Positions 1-12,384 of a stretch of DNA of 64,000 nt are shown one piece after another. Source of the DNA: Henricia sp. BOLD:AAB3569 (taxonomy: Eukaryota > Echinodermata > Asteroidea > Spinulosida > Echinasteridae). The DNA lies in contig JBBELK010000015.1 in assembly GCA_037783545.1 (NCBI GenBank), positions 124,001 to 188,000 on the forward strand. The letters are read 5' to 3'. Position numbers and translations under genes: made by a program. The notes under the pieces are model-generated. The model searched no databases. It was not told the origin of the DNA and saw nothing but the letters and a program-made list of their open reading frames with translations. Position 1 is the first letter of the stretch, and the number at the start of each line of letters is the position of its first letter.

Positions 1-321
1 CCGGTAAATACAACTGTATCCAACCAAGTGTTAAAACTGGTGTGCTTACACCATTTTTGTAACAGTCTTTACTAAAGTCTTAATTTTGTGGAATTCCTCA
101 CGTGCATGCAGTACTTAAAAACATAGCTTGTACACCTTGCAATGGTTCGGGTAGTCCTGTTTACCATTTTGGGTGATGATGGTAGTGGTGTACATGTATT
201 TATACTTCTTACTTCAACTGTATATGTTCAAGCAAGCTGGATGCAATATGTACATGTGTATATTCATGTGTGTGCGTGTGGCATGATCATTAAGCATTGA
301 TTTCATTGACATTCCTCCCAG

Positions 322-3300
322 GGTCCCCTCCTGAGGGTCGGTATTGTCACAGACGCCAAGGGCTCCCGGCATTTCTTGACATCGGACGAAACCAGGCCAT
401 TATACAATCCAGTCATCACCAGGTAAACATCGCTCATGCTCCATCCTAGACCTAGGCAATGCACGGAGATTGTACTAAATCAATAAGACTTTGGCCGAGT
501 CTCTCTAGCGTTTGTCATTGCGGATCCGTGTTGGTGAATAAAGTGCATTATAGGCAAAGCGGCAAAATGCTAATCTAAACATACTCATGGGTTTGGCAGC
601 TGTGTTTGGACATTATTGGGTAGATGTATTTGCTTTGTGCCGTTACATCTATTGTGGCGGGTTTAATGAGTGTAAGGATTCACACTAGCGTGAATGTAAT
701 CATTCTGTTATCAAAGTCTGGGTTTTGCTGTTATGCTGTGTAATATTTGTGGAATTTATGCAGTATTGGTTACAATTCCAATCCTAATTTTGCTCAATTT
801 TAACTTAATGTGTAAATTTGAAACTGAAATATTTTCTCTGTAAAACTTTTATTTTATTTGGATTTTCCTTTTTTTAAAAACCTGTTAACAAATAGGATTG
901 AGGCAAACAACACTGGCACCAAATGTATTTGATATTTATTGTGCAGTAATCATTTGTTTTAAAGGGTCATTCGATGTCAAATCACCCAATGGGTTAAACC
1001 AGACCATCTCAGATTTTGTTGAAACTTGGCATACTTATTGATTGGGATCCCACAGCACTAAATCTTAGGTCAATCGGACCAGTGGTTTGGGAGATATGGT
1101 CCCCTAAACATCTACAGTTGAATTCTCATATTAGGAACTTCTAATAGCCAATCTTCACACAATTGCCATTGTTAAAAAGCGAATTTGACAAGGATTTGAA
1201 ATTTATCAGATTGGAGTATTCATTATGAGTACATTGACCTTTGCTATGACCTTGAAATTGACCATGTGTGTCATGACCATGTGTGTCATGACCATGTGTG
1301 TCATGACCATGTGTGTCATGACCATGTGTGTCATGACCATGTGTGTCATGACCTTGTGTGTCATGACCTTGTGTGTCATGACCTTGTGTGTCATGACCTT
1401 GTGTTTCATGACCTTGTGTTTCATGACCTTGTGATGACCATTTAATATCCAACATATAAAGGTTTCAGAGGTTTAATATTCTTTGTTCAGCAGCAATTGA
1501 TAGCTTTCTCATGACGTCATGTTGTGTGTCAAACAACGCCGCGCCACTGCGGAAGCAATGCGCGCGCGCGCCGCGTGTGTCCATAGCACGCGTAACGCTC
1601 TGTACGAAGGCTCCCATTGGTGAACTAAACCGCGCTACGCCCACTAGAGACACACGCAACGCGCACGCACATCACTTCCACAATTATTTGACTTACAAAA
1701 TGGCGTATTCGCACGTGTTCGAATACTATCTATATACACTCAAAAATTGCACATTCGCAAAGATGATTGATACAATGATTTCAATAGTCTTTCAGGTTGC
1801 AAATATTTTTGCCGTAATAAATGCTTGTTATTTAATGTTTTGACTTTGTTGCACATGTAGGTTACTACAGACAACATCTGATGAAGGTGGACCATCCCAC
1901 ATAAAGGCAGTGGTGGAATGGGAACATGACATACGATTCACGTAAGTTTGTCTTTTGAGAGAATATTTTATCATACGATGTTAATGAGATTTTGGAACAA
2001 AGATGTCATGAGATTTCGGAACAAAGATGTCTGTTTGGTCAGAAGCTTGTGCTTAAAAATTCAGAGCAATTCTCTGAATTTGGGAGATGGGACACCATGG
2101 TATTTTTCAACTTCTACGATTACATTTGAAGTCTTTTTGACAAGTAACTGGTCAAAAAGTACATGTAGTTGGTGATTTTAACCATCCTATACAACCTGTG
2201 CTTAAATTTATACATTCAAATTACATTACGAGCAAAATTTTAATAAATATTCAAAAATTTCAAAATGTCACACTTGCATCATTCTTATTGTGTTTTTGTA
2301 ATATCAACAGTTAAAGACAGAGGCTCATCAGCAATACGCGCGCCAAATTCAGGCCATGAAATAAGCAGCTCCATAGCAAAGGCATGGAGCTGCGTATTTC
2401 GTGGCACGAATTTGGCGAGCGCGCATTGCTGACGAGCCTCTGCCTTTAAAGGTGGTGTTTGATTCACAAGCCATAATGTTTATACCGAGGGTAATATTCT
2501 CTGAAAGCCGGTGTTTATAAAAAACAACCCCATAAATGTCACAACATAACTGGGACAAAGTGTCCCACTTTCAAAGAATGACTCAAATGAACTATTTCTA
2601 AAAGCTATTTATAGTGTAGTGTATGTTGTTTTATACAACAAAGTAAGGGTACTGTTACATGCAATATTTTGTAACTGGATACGTTCGGTTTTTAGTGGCA
2701 GGTGTTCCCATCTGTCAGTTGTATGATACACTGTACATGTAGCTATCTGCTTGCAGGTCGAGCACTTGCAAACTGCCTGGTATTTAGTCCATGTAGTGGC
2801 TGAAATTACCCCTGGAAATCACTCATTGGTTACAATGTCATAAGAATATTAATTAAGGTTTGTTTTGCCCTACCAGACATAACTTGATTAGCACTGTATA
2901 CTCAGTGCTTCTTGAGACACTATGAGAAAAACTTCAGACACAACTAGAATAGAGCTCACTGAAGTTAAACTGTTTTAGTACTGTCTGAACTAGCCTATTG
3001 ACCACTCTCACAGACGCCATCCGCTTTGTAGGAAAAATACAACTGCTTATTAAATGCCATTAAGTACGCATATGTACATCATGGAAAATGTTCCAAACAC
3101 GCGCATGTTGCTCAAAGTTTGTTTGAAATGCGTCACAAAAACACTTAAAAAGATTGCATCAAAGATTTTGATGCACGGTGGAAATCTGTAGGAAGTGACA
3201 TCATTTGGGAGAGATCAATTGAAATTCCCTGAAAAAAAAAAATTAGTTTTTTTATTTTATTGGATGGTTGTGCAGGTTCTCTCAGCGTGTAGTGAGTATC

Positions 3301-6300
3301 TTCATTGAGGAGGATGAAAGTATACAGAGACAGAGATTGGCCCACCAGCAGCCTGTTAAGGCTAGCTTGGCAGACTGCATGGATCTATACACACAGGAAG
3401 AAAAGGTAAACTTGCCCCTCTCAATGGGGTAATGGGGCGGGGCAGGGGAGGGGCATGAGCAGGGCGTGGTGCAGGGTCACACAGTGTATAGAGACAGAAA
3501 CTTGGGGGAAAAATTCAGTCCTGAAAAATGTTTGGGAAATTTTATTTGAGTCATTTATTTTGTGAGCAGTGCACCATATGTTCTTTACCTATTGCAGCTT
3601 GGACCAGACAATGCATGGAGTTGCCCCTTCTGCAAGAAGCTCCAACAAGGCTCCAAGAGGCTCAGTCTGTGGTCCCTTCCTGACATTCTTGTCATTCACC
3701 TCAAGAGATTTAAGCAGGTCAGAACTTGGGGCCAATTTCATGGCGCTGCTTAAGCGCTAGCTGAAAACATGTGCTTACTGTAGCAGAAAAGCATGCGCGC
3801 AGTTGGAAACGGGCATTGTTGCGTCACTAGTGTTTAGCAAATTTTGCCTCTGAAGCTAGCAAATGTTTTACAGTGCTTACGGCCGATTACAGTCTCCATG
3901 AAATAGCTGAAGCCTCCATTAGCACAAAATCGGTTGCTAAACAGCGCTATGAAATTGGCCCCTAATGTGATACTTAAAACCCAAATACAGGATTTGCAAT
4001 GTCCCAACATTTTAATTGACCATTTCACTGTGAAAAAAACGTTGCTCAAATGAAATATAGAAGTGGTTCGAACTGTCCAATGCAATGATTCTGCCTGATA
4101 TATCTTTTTAAAGGAAAACAATTATTGAAGATGAAATATAAATGTGTGTGCGCACACCTTTTTTTACAAGGGCGCCCTCATTGGAACAAAACTAGGCTTT
4201 TAAATACGTGGTATTATGGCTCCGTTTTCCGTGCAATATAACCAGGGAACTAGCCTAATAGGACGGTGGCTTTGCACAATTTCTTGAAAGCATGGACATA
4301 GTTTTTCATTGTTTTCTCAGAATGTAGACAAGGTACTGAGCTGACTTACACACAGGTTGGTTTTTATCACACACATCCTTAATCACACATCAAGATAAAC
4401 ATGTGTTTACCATTTTTCCAATCAATCACGTTTTTAACATTTTTCCAATCATGTAACTTGTTTTTAAGAGATTCCACCGTAATTTGATAAATACTGTGGA
4501 GTAAATAATTTTGTTCTTCTTTTTTCATTAGATGAACACCAGTCGGACTAAACTGAACACACTAGTGGAATTCCCAATCCATGGCCTCAATATGTCACAG
4601 TACATCGCTCGCAGGCAACAGAATGCGCACGCCGCATCACTCAACGCCCTGACCGGCTGGTCACCGTGGCGACATACGCACAGACGACGTACGCATCACG
4701 TGGCGGAGCATGTGTATGATTTGTATGCGGTTTGCAATCATATTGGTAGCATGCAAGGCGGCCATTATACAGGTGAGTACAAATAAGTCATCTTTGAGAG
4801 AAAAAATTAAATCTGAGGGGAGGGGCAGTATCTTCCAAACCACTGATCTGATTGATCTAAAATTTCAGATTTGGTGTTGTGGAATCTCAATCTCAAGTAT
4901 TCATCAAAATCTGAGATGGTCAGGTTTAAAATGTCTTTATTTGTTTTGATGGAATGACCTATAGTGTAATCCGAATAACATTTAGTGAGCCCGCCCTCTC
5001 GTGGTTATTCCATTGTTACTGCGGTGTATGTCTATTGTGACGTAACGTAAACGCATTCGAGATACACCGCAGTTTTCATTCGTTGGATTAGTCTATATGC
5101 GAAAAACTGCACCACCAAAGCAGCACATCAATAACTCTGCAAAACTGCAAAATTGAAATAGTTTAAGTACAATTCACGCGAGCTGTGCATGAACTATCAA
5201 ATTTGTAAAAATATTTGTACACGAAATATCTGTAGCATATTCCCTTCAATCACATGTGTACATTGTGACTAAAGGGAATATACAGTAATCTCTATTATTA
5301 TATAAAATGAAGCTGTGAGCGATACCGTGCATTTCTGTTACTGTACGTTATAGCGCCCTCTGTGGGTGGAAAATGTCACACACTGTACAGTAACAAAAAA
5401 TACTGTACAACAGTATCGATTCTGCATGTATGCACAACCGGAACCAACCGAGCTCGCGCGCGGACTTCAATTCCACGAAATGAAAAAATGGCGAGCCCAG
5501 ATTTGATACGATAGAAGACGATGAATACGATGACATCCTCCAAAATAGAGAAAGCGGAGCGACACGGAGAAGTACCACGAAAGCAGTGAACATTTTGAAG
5601 CTGTACTTGAGGGAAAAGGAATTGTCAGAGGACTTTGAAGACTTAAGCAAAATTGAACTGAATGCGATTCTCCGTAAGTTTTAGGCCTACGTGGGATTAC
5701 GAAAGTATTTGAAAACAGTTTCCATATGTGCCAGCATGGAGCTACAAAAGGAGCTCCATGGTGCCAGGGTGAAATGTTTACTGTTGCTTGTGGAACTTTT
5801 AACAATTTCGAATTTTAAATTATACTGTCTGAAAAATGTGTGTCAGCTTCATTTTATATAACAATAATAATATTCGGCTCGTTCGGTATTTTCATGACGA
5901 GTGCGGTATATTCTCATATCACCCGAAAAGCCATCCAATATTATATAATTACCAGCAGGTAACATTTAAAGTTTTTAAAAAATGCATTCTCTGCTGAAGT
6001 CCAGGTGTCGATTTCACAAAGCGCTATGATCCTTCGTTACTTGAGATGCACATTACTCGAGACGCACATTACGGTGGTTTACCCATTGCAATTGGTGTTA
6101 TGAAGAATCGTAGCGCTTTGTGAAATCGGCCCAGTGCATTCAATTGACAATAATATTCAGTGATTTTCATTAATAATTTGTCCAATCTGTTCCCCAGCTT
6201 TCTGCCGCAATCCTGCCGACAACCAATGGTACAACTTTGACGACGCCAAGGTGACCCTACTAACCGAGTCGTCCCTCATAACCCGCAATGCCTACATTCT

Positions 6301-7664
6301 CTTCTACCATCGTCGTAGTCTATCCAGCGGCAGTACAAGCTCCAGCAGCTCCACGTGTTCTTCGGGTTCCGATCACTGGATCTATCGCATACCGGCCTTC
6401 AAGCAACAACTGGGGTCTAGTCAGGAAGATGTGTTGTCTGAAACGTCCAATGATAATAGCATGTCGTCAGGAAGGGAGGGCGAAGGCAAGGGTGTGCAAC
6501 GCGGCCCGACAGGGTGCAGCTACTCACAAGATGAATTGAGTGATGGTAAGTTTAAACGTGACGAAAGGCGATTTAAATTTGGCGTTTCACCAAAAAAAAG
6601 GCCAACAAGAGTTTGACGCGGAAAGGCTACATTCAATGTGTGGGCATTGCGTTCGCACTGTGGACTCGAAACCCATTCAAGTCCACAATTTGCGGGGAAA
6701 AGTGACGGATTGTGGACTTGCACTCGTTTGCTCAAGTCCACAGTCAGGTTGACCAAACTTGGGAAAAGGGGTTAGGGTGGGGGTGGAGGGTTAAACAAAA
6801 AGGTTAGGGTTCAGGAGTAAAGTTTAGAAACATGGATTAGGAAAAAATTGGGGTGGATGAGGGAAGAATTTGGAGAAAACAACGATTTTCCGACCAATTC
6901 TCTTAAGTGCACGAATACAAAGAAACGTCCACAGTGCGTACGTAATGTACACATGGCTGTGCGCACGCGTGCGTCATGAAAAAAAGTCAACACGAGCATT
7001 GCTAGACGTCCCAACCCTGGTGTGAACGCATTTCAAAAGTTGGCCGGGTCAGTCTAAAGATGGGTGTCTTGGGATGACTCAGTCATGACTATGGACGTGA
7101 ATAGAGATAACTTCGGTGCTGTATGTGTAAACGCAAATTTTAAAGTTCACCAGGGCCAATTTCATGGCGCTGTTTAGCATAAGAAGTTGATTAGCACAGA
7201 ATTGATTTACCTTGTATTGCAAACCAAAATCGTATGTGATGTATATTTACTAATATTTTACTAATGTTTCTAAAACACAATTTGACACACAGTTCTGGCT
7301 GGTAACCCATTTTACAAAGCAAATAATTTCGGTGCAAAGCAAATATTTGTGCTAAACAGCGCCATGAAACTAGCCCCAGTCGTGACTAGCCATGTGTGAA
7401 CATGCCAATTGGTAAGTACAAGAGTTTACTAACTTGCTTTCAACAATTCCTCAAATTCCTTTCGACTATAACTTCAACATGGTTGACTTCTAGCCAGTTT
7501 GTATTTTCTTGATGTACACAGAGGACTGTGGCGGTTTCACCAACCCCCTGCGTCCGTTTGTACGTGGGGTGTATGCCAGCGCTACGCTACCGCGCTCTAA
7601 CATCCAAGGCATCCGATACATTGACAGCGATGCAGAAAGCGTCATGACTGAATCCTGTGTATGA
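322..7664 (+). CDS. USP31: USP31/USP43-type ubiquitin carboxyl-terminal hydrolase, 3' part
   Basis: Cysteine protease that removes ubiquitin from proteins; only the C-terminal portion is here (387 residues). Exons: 322-422, 1861-1941, 3276-3405, 3598-3717, 4532-4772, 6198-6545, 7522-7664. All junctions are GT-AG and phases agree throughout. Visible landmarks: the family's Zn-ribbon CxxC (WSCPFCKK), the core block LPDILVIHLKRFK, the catalytic-histidine box GSMQGGHYT at the end of the fifth exon, and the third catalytic block WYNFDDAKVT followed by NAYILFYHRR. After the catalytic domain come a Ser-rich stretch, DHWIYRIPAFK and GGFTNPLRPFVRG, all of which resemble vertebrate USP31/USP43. The stop follows soon after, so the tail is much shorter than in vertebrate USP31. 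The catalytic-Cys box and start codon lie left of the window. The exon at 4532 carries an Arg/His-rich insert before the His box. USP31 versus USP43 cannot be decided here. Confidence 0.88.
1255..1437. repeat. 15-bp minisatellite in a USP intron
   Basis: Twelve head-to-tail copies of a 15-base unit. The first six begin ACCATG and the last six ACCTTG; the body is TGTGTGTCATG with two late TGTGTTTCATG copies. On the minus strand the second half repeats CAAGGTCA. Because the unit is a multiple of three, spurious ORFs appear on both strands; none is a gene. Confidence 0.95.
1509..1723 (+). mobile_element. GC-rich MITE, copy 1 (family with 24362-24585)
   Basis: Begins near GACGTCA and ends at CACGTGTTCGAA. 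Its arms GGAAGCAATGCGCGCG and CGCGCACGCACATCACTTCC are roughly inverted. The same core (TTGGTGAACTAAACCGCGCT) recurs reversed at 24.4 kb. Confidence 0.7.
2311..2449. mobile_element. TTAA-flanked hairpin MITE
   Basis: A 139-base palindrome with arms of about 65 bases. The left end TTAAAGACAGAGGCTC pairs with the right end GAGCCTCTGCCTTTAA. The TTAA at both ends suggests piggyBac-type mobilisation. It lies in a USP intron. Confidence 0.75.
3728..3962. mobile_element. GGCCAATTTCAT MITE, copy 1
   Basis: Terminal inverted repeats GGGGCCAATTTCATGGCGCT and AGCGCTATGAAATTGGCCCC. Relatives lie at 7153-7377 and 16062-16284. It sits ten bases after a USP splice donor. Confidence 0.8.
4140..4480 (+). 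repeat. Interspersed repeat, family with 20955, 21735 and 40400
   Basis: Contains GGGCGCCCTCATTGGAACA, a block GGTACTGAGCTGACTTACAC and GGTTGGTTTTTATCACACAC. The same blocks recur in reverse at 21735-21975 and 40400-40660, and in part at 20955-21110. Confidence 0.7.
6002..6133. mobile_element. Small foldback MITE (TCGATTTCAC ends)
   Basis: The left arm TCGATTTCACAAAGCGCTAT is inverted at the right as AGCGCTTTGTGAAATCGGCC. It shares its terminal motif with the larger foldback at 11616-12384. It lies in the last USP intron but one. Confidence 0.75.
6755..6793 (+). other. G-run cluster, possible G-quadruplex
   Basis: Runs of GGG, GGGG, GGG, GGGGG and GGG lie within about 35 bases in a USP intron, on the transcribed-sense strand. 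Two TTAGGG-like words occur here and nearby. Confidence 0.5.
7153..7377. mobile_element. GGCCAATTTCAT MITE, copy 2
   Basis: Ends GGGCCAATTTCATGGCGCTG and CAGCGCCATGAAACTAGCCC with AT-rich inner sequence. It lies in the last USP intron. Confidence 0.8.
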
Positions 7665-7720
7665 GCCGGTGCAGGTATTTGTAGATCAAACGGTTTAATG
7701 CATACTACACAGTGTACACT

Positions 7721-7919
7721 TACTCACAATAAGTTAAGGATATTGTGGCGTGTAGGCAGATATTTTTTTGAGGATATGCATTCCACTTGAATGATTTTGT
7801 ATATGATTAGACAATTGTATCTGAATGACAGACACACCTTGTCACAGGAATAGGTGAAAACAGTCATTTGACGAAAACAAATCAAACATTGACAACATAC
7901 CAATATCCCTAATTATTGG
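7721..7919. mobile_element. MITE with TACTCACAATAAGTTA end, copy 1
   Basis: Shares blocks with 41396-41605 (CAATTGTATC, ATGACAGACA, CACCTTGTCACAG) in the opposite orientation. Ends are TACTCACAATAAGTTA and a decayed TAATTATTG. Confidence 0.7.
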
Positions 7920-8643
7920 TTATTTCAACTTGTATTTGGACTAAATCGCATATACATCACTGCTCCGTAATATGGTTGTGGCAAGATCGGCCAACAAGAT
8001 CTGCCAACAAGAACGCATCGTACAAAGCAACAGGTATGCACAATTTGGGGTTTTTTTTCCCGTTTGAAATCTTACTTCACTGATATTTTCTTCAAATTCA
8101 GTTCATTTCAAGTGGTTTTCTTTTGCATGCAAACATTTTTGGTTTCGTTTTTATGGTGATTGGGCGCTATTAACCGGTTCAGTAATACTTCCAAGTACAA
8201 ACCAAAGAAATATTGTTATCTATTTTTGTCACAAATTAGCACCTTTTTAAGTCTTTTCTGGGCAAATATAAAAATTTGCCTTATTTCTGTTATATTTCTT
8301 TATTTTGTTATATTTCTTTATCTGAAATTCATTTTTATTGCTTCTTCCTCACTTCAAAATGAACTTTGTTTTTACACTTTAAATTCAGTTTTATTTTTAA
8401 AAATTTTCTTTTTAAAGCCTGTTTATATTCGGCAAAAATCTATATTTGGCAAAAATTGGCAAAGCCATTTGAAGTTGTACAGGAAAAAAAATATGGAATC
8501 TTGTTTCTATGAAATTTCTCATCTCGAACACATGTAAAAGTGCTTTCTGATGACATCTAGTCGTACTGTATTTAAATATTCACCAAGCAACATTGGATAC
8601 TTATACAGTAGATTGTTTCGGATGAACATGTCAATTGGGTATT

Positions 8644-8890
8644 TGGGTCTTTCTATAAATTAGGGGTCCAAAAGTGTGACATTTGGTGTCCCCCGTTACA
8701 CCTGATATGTGTTATTTTTCGTACAAAAATCATTAAAATGGCTTTTAAACCATTTTGTATGATTTGTACTTTATGTACTCACTCTTTGAGATGGAAAGTA
8801 TTTGTAAAATGTGTCCTGAATTTGCAAAAACAAGATGTAAAATGTAACGGGGGACACCAACATTGGACCCCTAATTTATAGAAAGACCCA
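8644..8890. mobile_element. Foldback MITE (GGGTCTTTCTATAAATTAGG ends), intact copy
   Basis: 247 bases with near-perfect ends GGGTCTTTCTATAAATTAGG and CCTAATTTATAGAAAGACCC. The next inner blocks GTGTCCCCCGTTACA and TGTAACGGGGGACAC also pair. A second, interrupted copy is at 31151-31857. Confidence 0.85.
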
Positions 8891-9595
8891 TTTCCAAAAT
8901 ATTAGACGGTAAGTTTTCATCAAATAGTTTTTAGCACCGATGCGATTTTAATTAGCGTCTGTGTAGAAAGTACATAGTTCTTTTCATGGTAGAGGGGTAC
9001 GTATTTGGTGACTAGGATCATATTTGCATATAAATAACAAATGTACCCCATTGTACTGCTGTGGAAAGAGTATTCTCTAACATTCTGTTTTACTACATAT
9101 AAGACAACGTCGAATGTAATTCACAAAATTTAAAATTGGAATGTGATGGTCCTTGGTTTGGTACGCTATAATTTAAAAAAAGGTCAAGGGCTTTCATTCC
9201 TGTTTCTTGGTAGTTTGGGGAAGGTTTTATAAAATTTAAAACATCAATGTAGTAATTTTTAATAATAATAAATAATAGTTCTGCACATACTTTGCAAGAT
9301 ACTCGTAGCAGTTTGTCAACGTTATTACTCATAGACTTTCCCCAGTTTTTAATAATGTGTGACAGCTACCAAATGTACCGTTTGTATCATGGCAGTACCA
9401 CAGTATTGGATGGTGAATGCAAACAGACCTTGATCACAATGCACATGTATATATCCTATATGCTTTTTACCACTACACTTTTCAGCTTTCAGGGGAAACA
9501 CCGATTTAGTATATCAAGCTGTGGAATATTTTAAGTATATTGCACCAAAATGGAATAGCACTCAATGCATAATTGTACACGTAGTATACTGTGCA

Positions 9596-9938
9596 GTATA
9601 CACCAATCCGGTAATAAGGTCTTCTTCCCTGTACATCCGCCATAGCTGGGGGGCTTCCACTGAATGAACTGTATGTTTTTGTTGTTGCTGAAGCTGCATT
9701 TGTTTACTTCAAACAAGTTGCGTGTCTTTGTAGGGTTGTGTGCGCGCGAAGGCGGGCGCGTCGCGTGTACGCAAAGGCAGGCGCGTCGCGTATACGCGAA
9801 GGAGGTGCGTTCGTGCATGTAATGGATGAGCGCTTTTCGTTCTAACAGCAACACAAAACGTACAGCCCATGCACTGGACGCCCCCCAGCTATGGCGGATA
9901 TGCAGGGAGGAGACCTTAGTTACCGGATTGGTGTATAC
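9596..9938. mobile_element. Foldback MITE with TACACCAATCCGGTAA ends
   Basis: The left arm TACACCAATCCGGTAATAAG and CCGCCATAGCTGGGGGGC are mirrored at the right by GCCCCCCAGCTATGGCGG and TTACCGGATTGGTGTA. TA at both ends fits a Tc1/mariner-type duplication. The centre (9741-9810) holds about three 25-base units based on GGCGCGTCGCGT. Confidence 0.85.
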
Positions 9939-10566
9939 ACTATAAATGCACAAATTCTATTGTACTTAATGTATGTACTTTGGTTCTTTTACAGGCATGT
10001 ACAGTATGTTTTCTGCCTGAATTGTCAAAAGAAGTTTAAGTACACATTTTAACATTTATCGGGTAGCTCAGCACATTTAGAAAGTACACTATGCAAACAT
10101 TGTCTCAGATACATGTAGTTTTAAATCACCAATGGCAACTGTTGCTCGGAGACCACGGGCCTTTCCACATAGTTTTTTCCTCTTGAAGTAAAACCTATAT
10201 TGTGTAAAGTAATTTCCTATAAGAGGACTTGTATGAAAACTCTATTTATCAAAGATCTGTACACTAGGAATTTTATCTGAAAATCTTTCAAAGAAAATTT
10301 TATCTTGTGATATATAGTGTACGATAGAAGTAAGTTTGAAATGCTTTCTGTGTACCATAAGATTTTAATAAACTTCCAAGATAAGTGGGAATCTTCAGAA
10401 CTGCCACATTTTATTTTTGACCACTTTTTGGCACTGAATTTTTCTCGATTTTTGTTTGTTGTGGAAGTGGGCTGTTGTTTTTTTGGGGGTGTGGGGGGAT
10501 GTTTTTTGGTTTTTTTTGACGAACAGTGGTATGCTCAGCTGGTAGAGCATCTGCTCAGTTTGTCAC

Positions 10567-11114
10567 TAGAGAAATTGCTTCGTTCGACGAAGAGATTTCC
10601 TGATGTGTACACACGCCTTTTCATTCGACGAAGCAAATTCGTACTGTGAACGCTCCCTTCGTTTGACGAAGTGATTCAGCAGGCCTCGCTGCACAAGTGC
10701 GTCATGCGTCTAGCAAGCGTTGTTTTTGACGCACAATTTGAAAACCACACAGCGCGTCAGACACTTGAAGCTCAACAACTTCATGGGGTGTTTATGGCCG
10801 AGCGGTCTAGTGCGTCGAACTTAAGTTCCTGTGCTAGTACTAGAATGTAGGTTCGATTCCGGGCCGTCACGGGTTGTGGCACCTGTGCCCTTGAGCGAGG
10901 CACTCAACCACACTTGCTCCCATTCCTGTAATTGGCGGTCCCTCCGCTGTTGGATGTGGTAAATAAATAAATTTAAAAAAATAAATAAATTAAATCTTCG
11001 TTAGCAGTCGCCTAATGTGAATGGTATCGATCTTCGTTAAGTGAGATGTAAACGCACACTTCATCAACTAACGATGATTAACTAATCTTCGTCGAACAAA
11101 GCGATTTCTCTTAT
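10567..11114. mobile_element. Foldback MITE carrying a nested SINE
   Basis: Outer ends AGAGAAATTGCTTCGTTCGA and TCGAACAAAGCGATTTCTCT face each other. TTCGACGAAG blocks repeat inside. A tRNA-derived SINE occupies 10788-10993. A related degenerate element is at 56020-56165. Confidence 0.7.
10788..10993 (+). repeat. tRNA-derived SINE (Leu/Ser-like head)
   Basis: The A box TGGCCGAGCGGTCTA and B box GGTTCGATTCC are spaced as in a long-variable-arm tRNA. A body containing TGCCCTTGAGCGAGGCACTC and an (AAAT)n tail follow. Body fragments recur at 14376-14460 and 42305-42400. Confidence 0.8.
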
Positions 11115-11615
11115 ATTTTTTTTAAAACGTGTATACATAAGCCTTAATACTTACGTTCGTTTTTGAAAATAGTGTACAAAAGTTATAAAAACACACAACA
11201 TTCTTGGTCTTTCCTTGCAGACTTGCATTTATCAAATAAGCTTTCAAGAATATGGAAATTCACCTGCATGAGAATTCCACACTGTACACAATAGCCATAA
11301 TCTGTCCATTCCTCAGATGATATACAGTGTATGTTCATATTAGAAAAAATAAATAATGTACATGTACAGTTGCACAGATTTTTGTTGTGTTGCTCATTCA
11401 CTTTCCTTTAAATTTTTATGTTTATTTTTTTAAACTTTTACTTTGAAAATAAGTACAAGATTGAACAACTAGTTTTATGAATGTTTTTCTTTTTTATAAA
11501 TGTTTTTCTTTTAAATCTGAAGTTTATATACAGTACATAATATTTTAGTACAGTATCCCAAACTCTGTATCAAGATTAACCTTTGACAAAATCTTCTATT
11601 TTCAAAATATCCCCA

Positions 11616-12384
11616 GGGGTCGATTTCACCAAACATCGTAAGTTAAGGTCTATGATGAGAGTTGCGATGGATCCTAGGGATGCGATGGATCGTGGCTACG
11701 ATGAGTGCTGCAGTGGATTTCACCGAACCTATCGTAAGCGTGATGCATTCGATTATCGATTAGGGGACATTTGCATGTTTACTTCAGGGCTGTTTGCTGT
11801 GCTGATATGTTTTTTAATAAAACGGTCGTTGGCTACACGAGTTCAAAAAGTCTCTGTGTCCGTTCTGTGTAGTGCAAGCGTGCACGTTAAATGTGGCGCG
11901 CAGCTTACGGGACGTGTACCATACATTTCATGCAGTCACCAAGCGCATTTTTAAGTCGTGCGTAGGACGTGTGTTGAACAGTCAATATCATTCAATTTTT
12001 GAATCCATGCGCACACGACAATGGATGGCCAACTGCAGCGTAGCTTCAATGTTTTTGCACGCAGCAAAAACATCAGACACTGAACAGTTTTGTCACCTGC
12101 TAAAATGTAAAAAATATTACATTTTCTCTTGTTTATATCGCTTAGCATAGAATTTATCAAGAGTGGCAATCAGTTTTTAGGGGAGCCAGAGTTTGTCTCG
12201 TCTGGCAAAAACCACGACCATCGTTGGTCAAAATGTATGCTACGATAACCCATTGCCTCAATGTAGCTTACGGTGCATTGCCATGGCAGATATGCATCGT
12301 TACACTCATCACAAGTTTCTTGAAATCGTTCTTAAGACGCAACGCGAGTTACGAAGGATCGTAAGCGTTAGTGAAATCGACCCC
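11616..12384. mobile_element. Large foldback (GGGGTCGATTTCAC ends)
   Basis: 769 bases ending GGGGTCGATTTCACCAAACA and TTAGTGAAATCGACCCC. Short ATCGTAAG, ATGATGAG and GATCCTAGG-like words repeat in the left arm. It shares terminal bases with 6002-6133. No transposase-like reading frame was seen. Confidence 0.75.

Noticed and set aside
1255-1437. CRISPR-like array
   Set aside because: Contiguous 15-base tandem units without spacers, in animal DNA; a minisatellite.
1141-1455. Long open frames on both strands encoding HGHDT or VMTMC repeats
   Set aside because: They are translations of the 15-base minisatellite, which has no stop in several frames. They have no splice context or homology.
6251-6616. 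Separate 121-codon gene
   Set aside because: It is the internal reading of the USP exon 6198-6545 running into the intron; the ATG-like start lies inside the catalytic domain.
8160-8537. 125-codon Phe/Leu-rich ORF
   Set aside because: AT-rich low-complexity sequence translated into hydrophobic residues. No homology or splice signals, and the apparent membrane segments follow from the base composition.
9531-9953. 140-codon minus-strand ORF
   Set aside because: It runs through the arms and centre of a foldback MITE and has no recognised domain.
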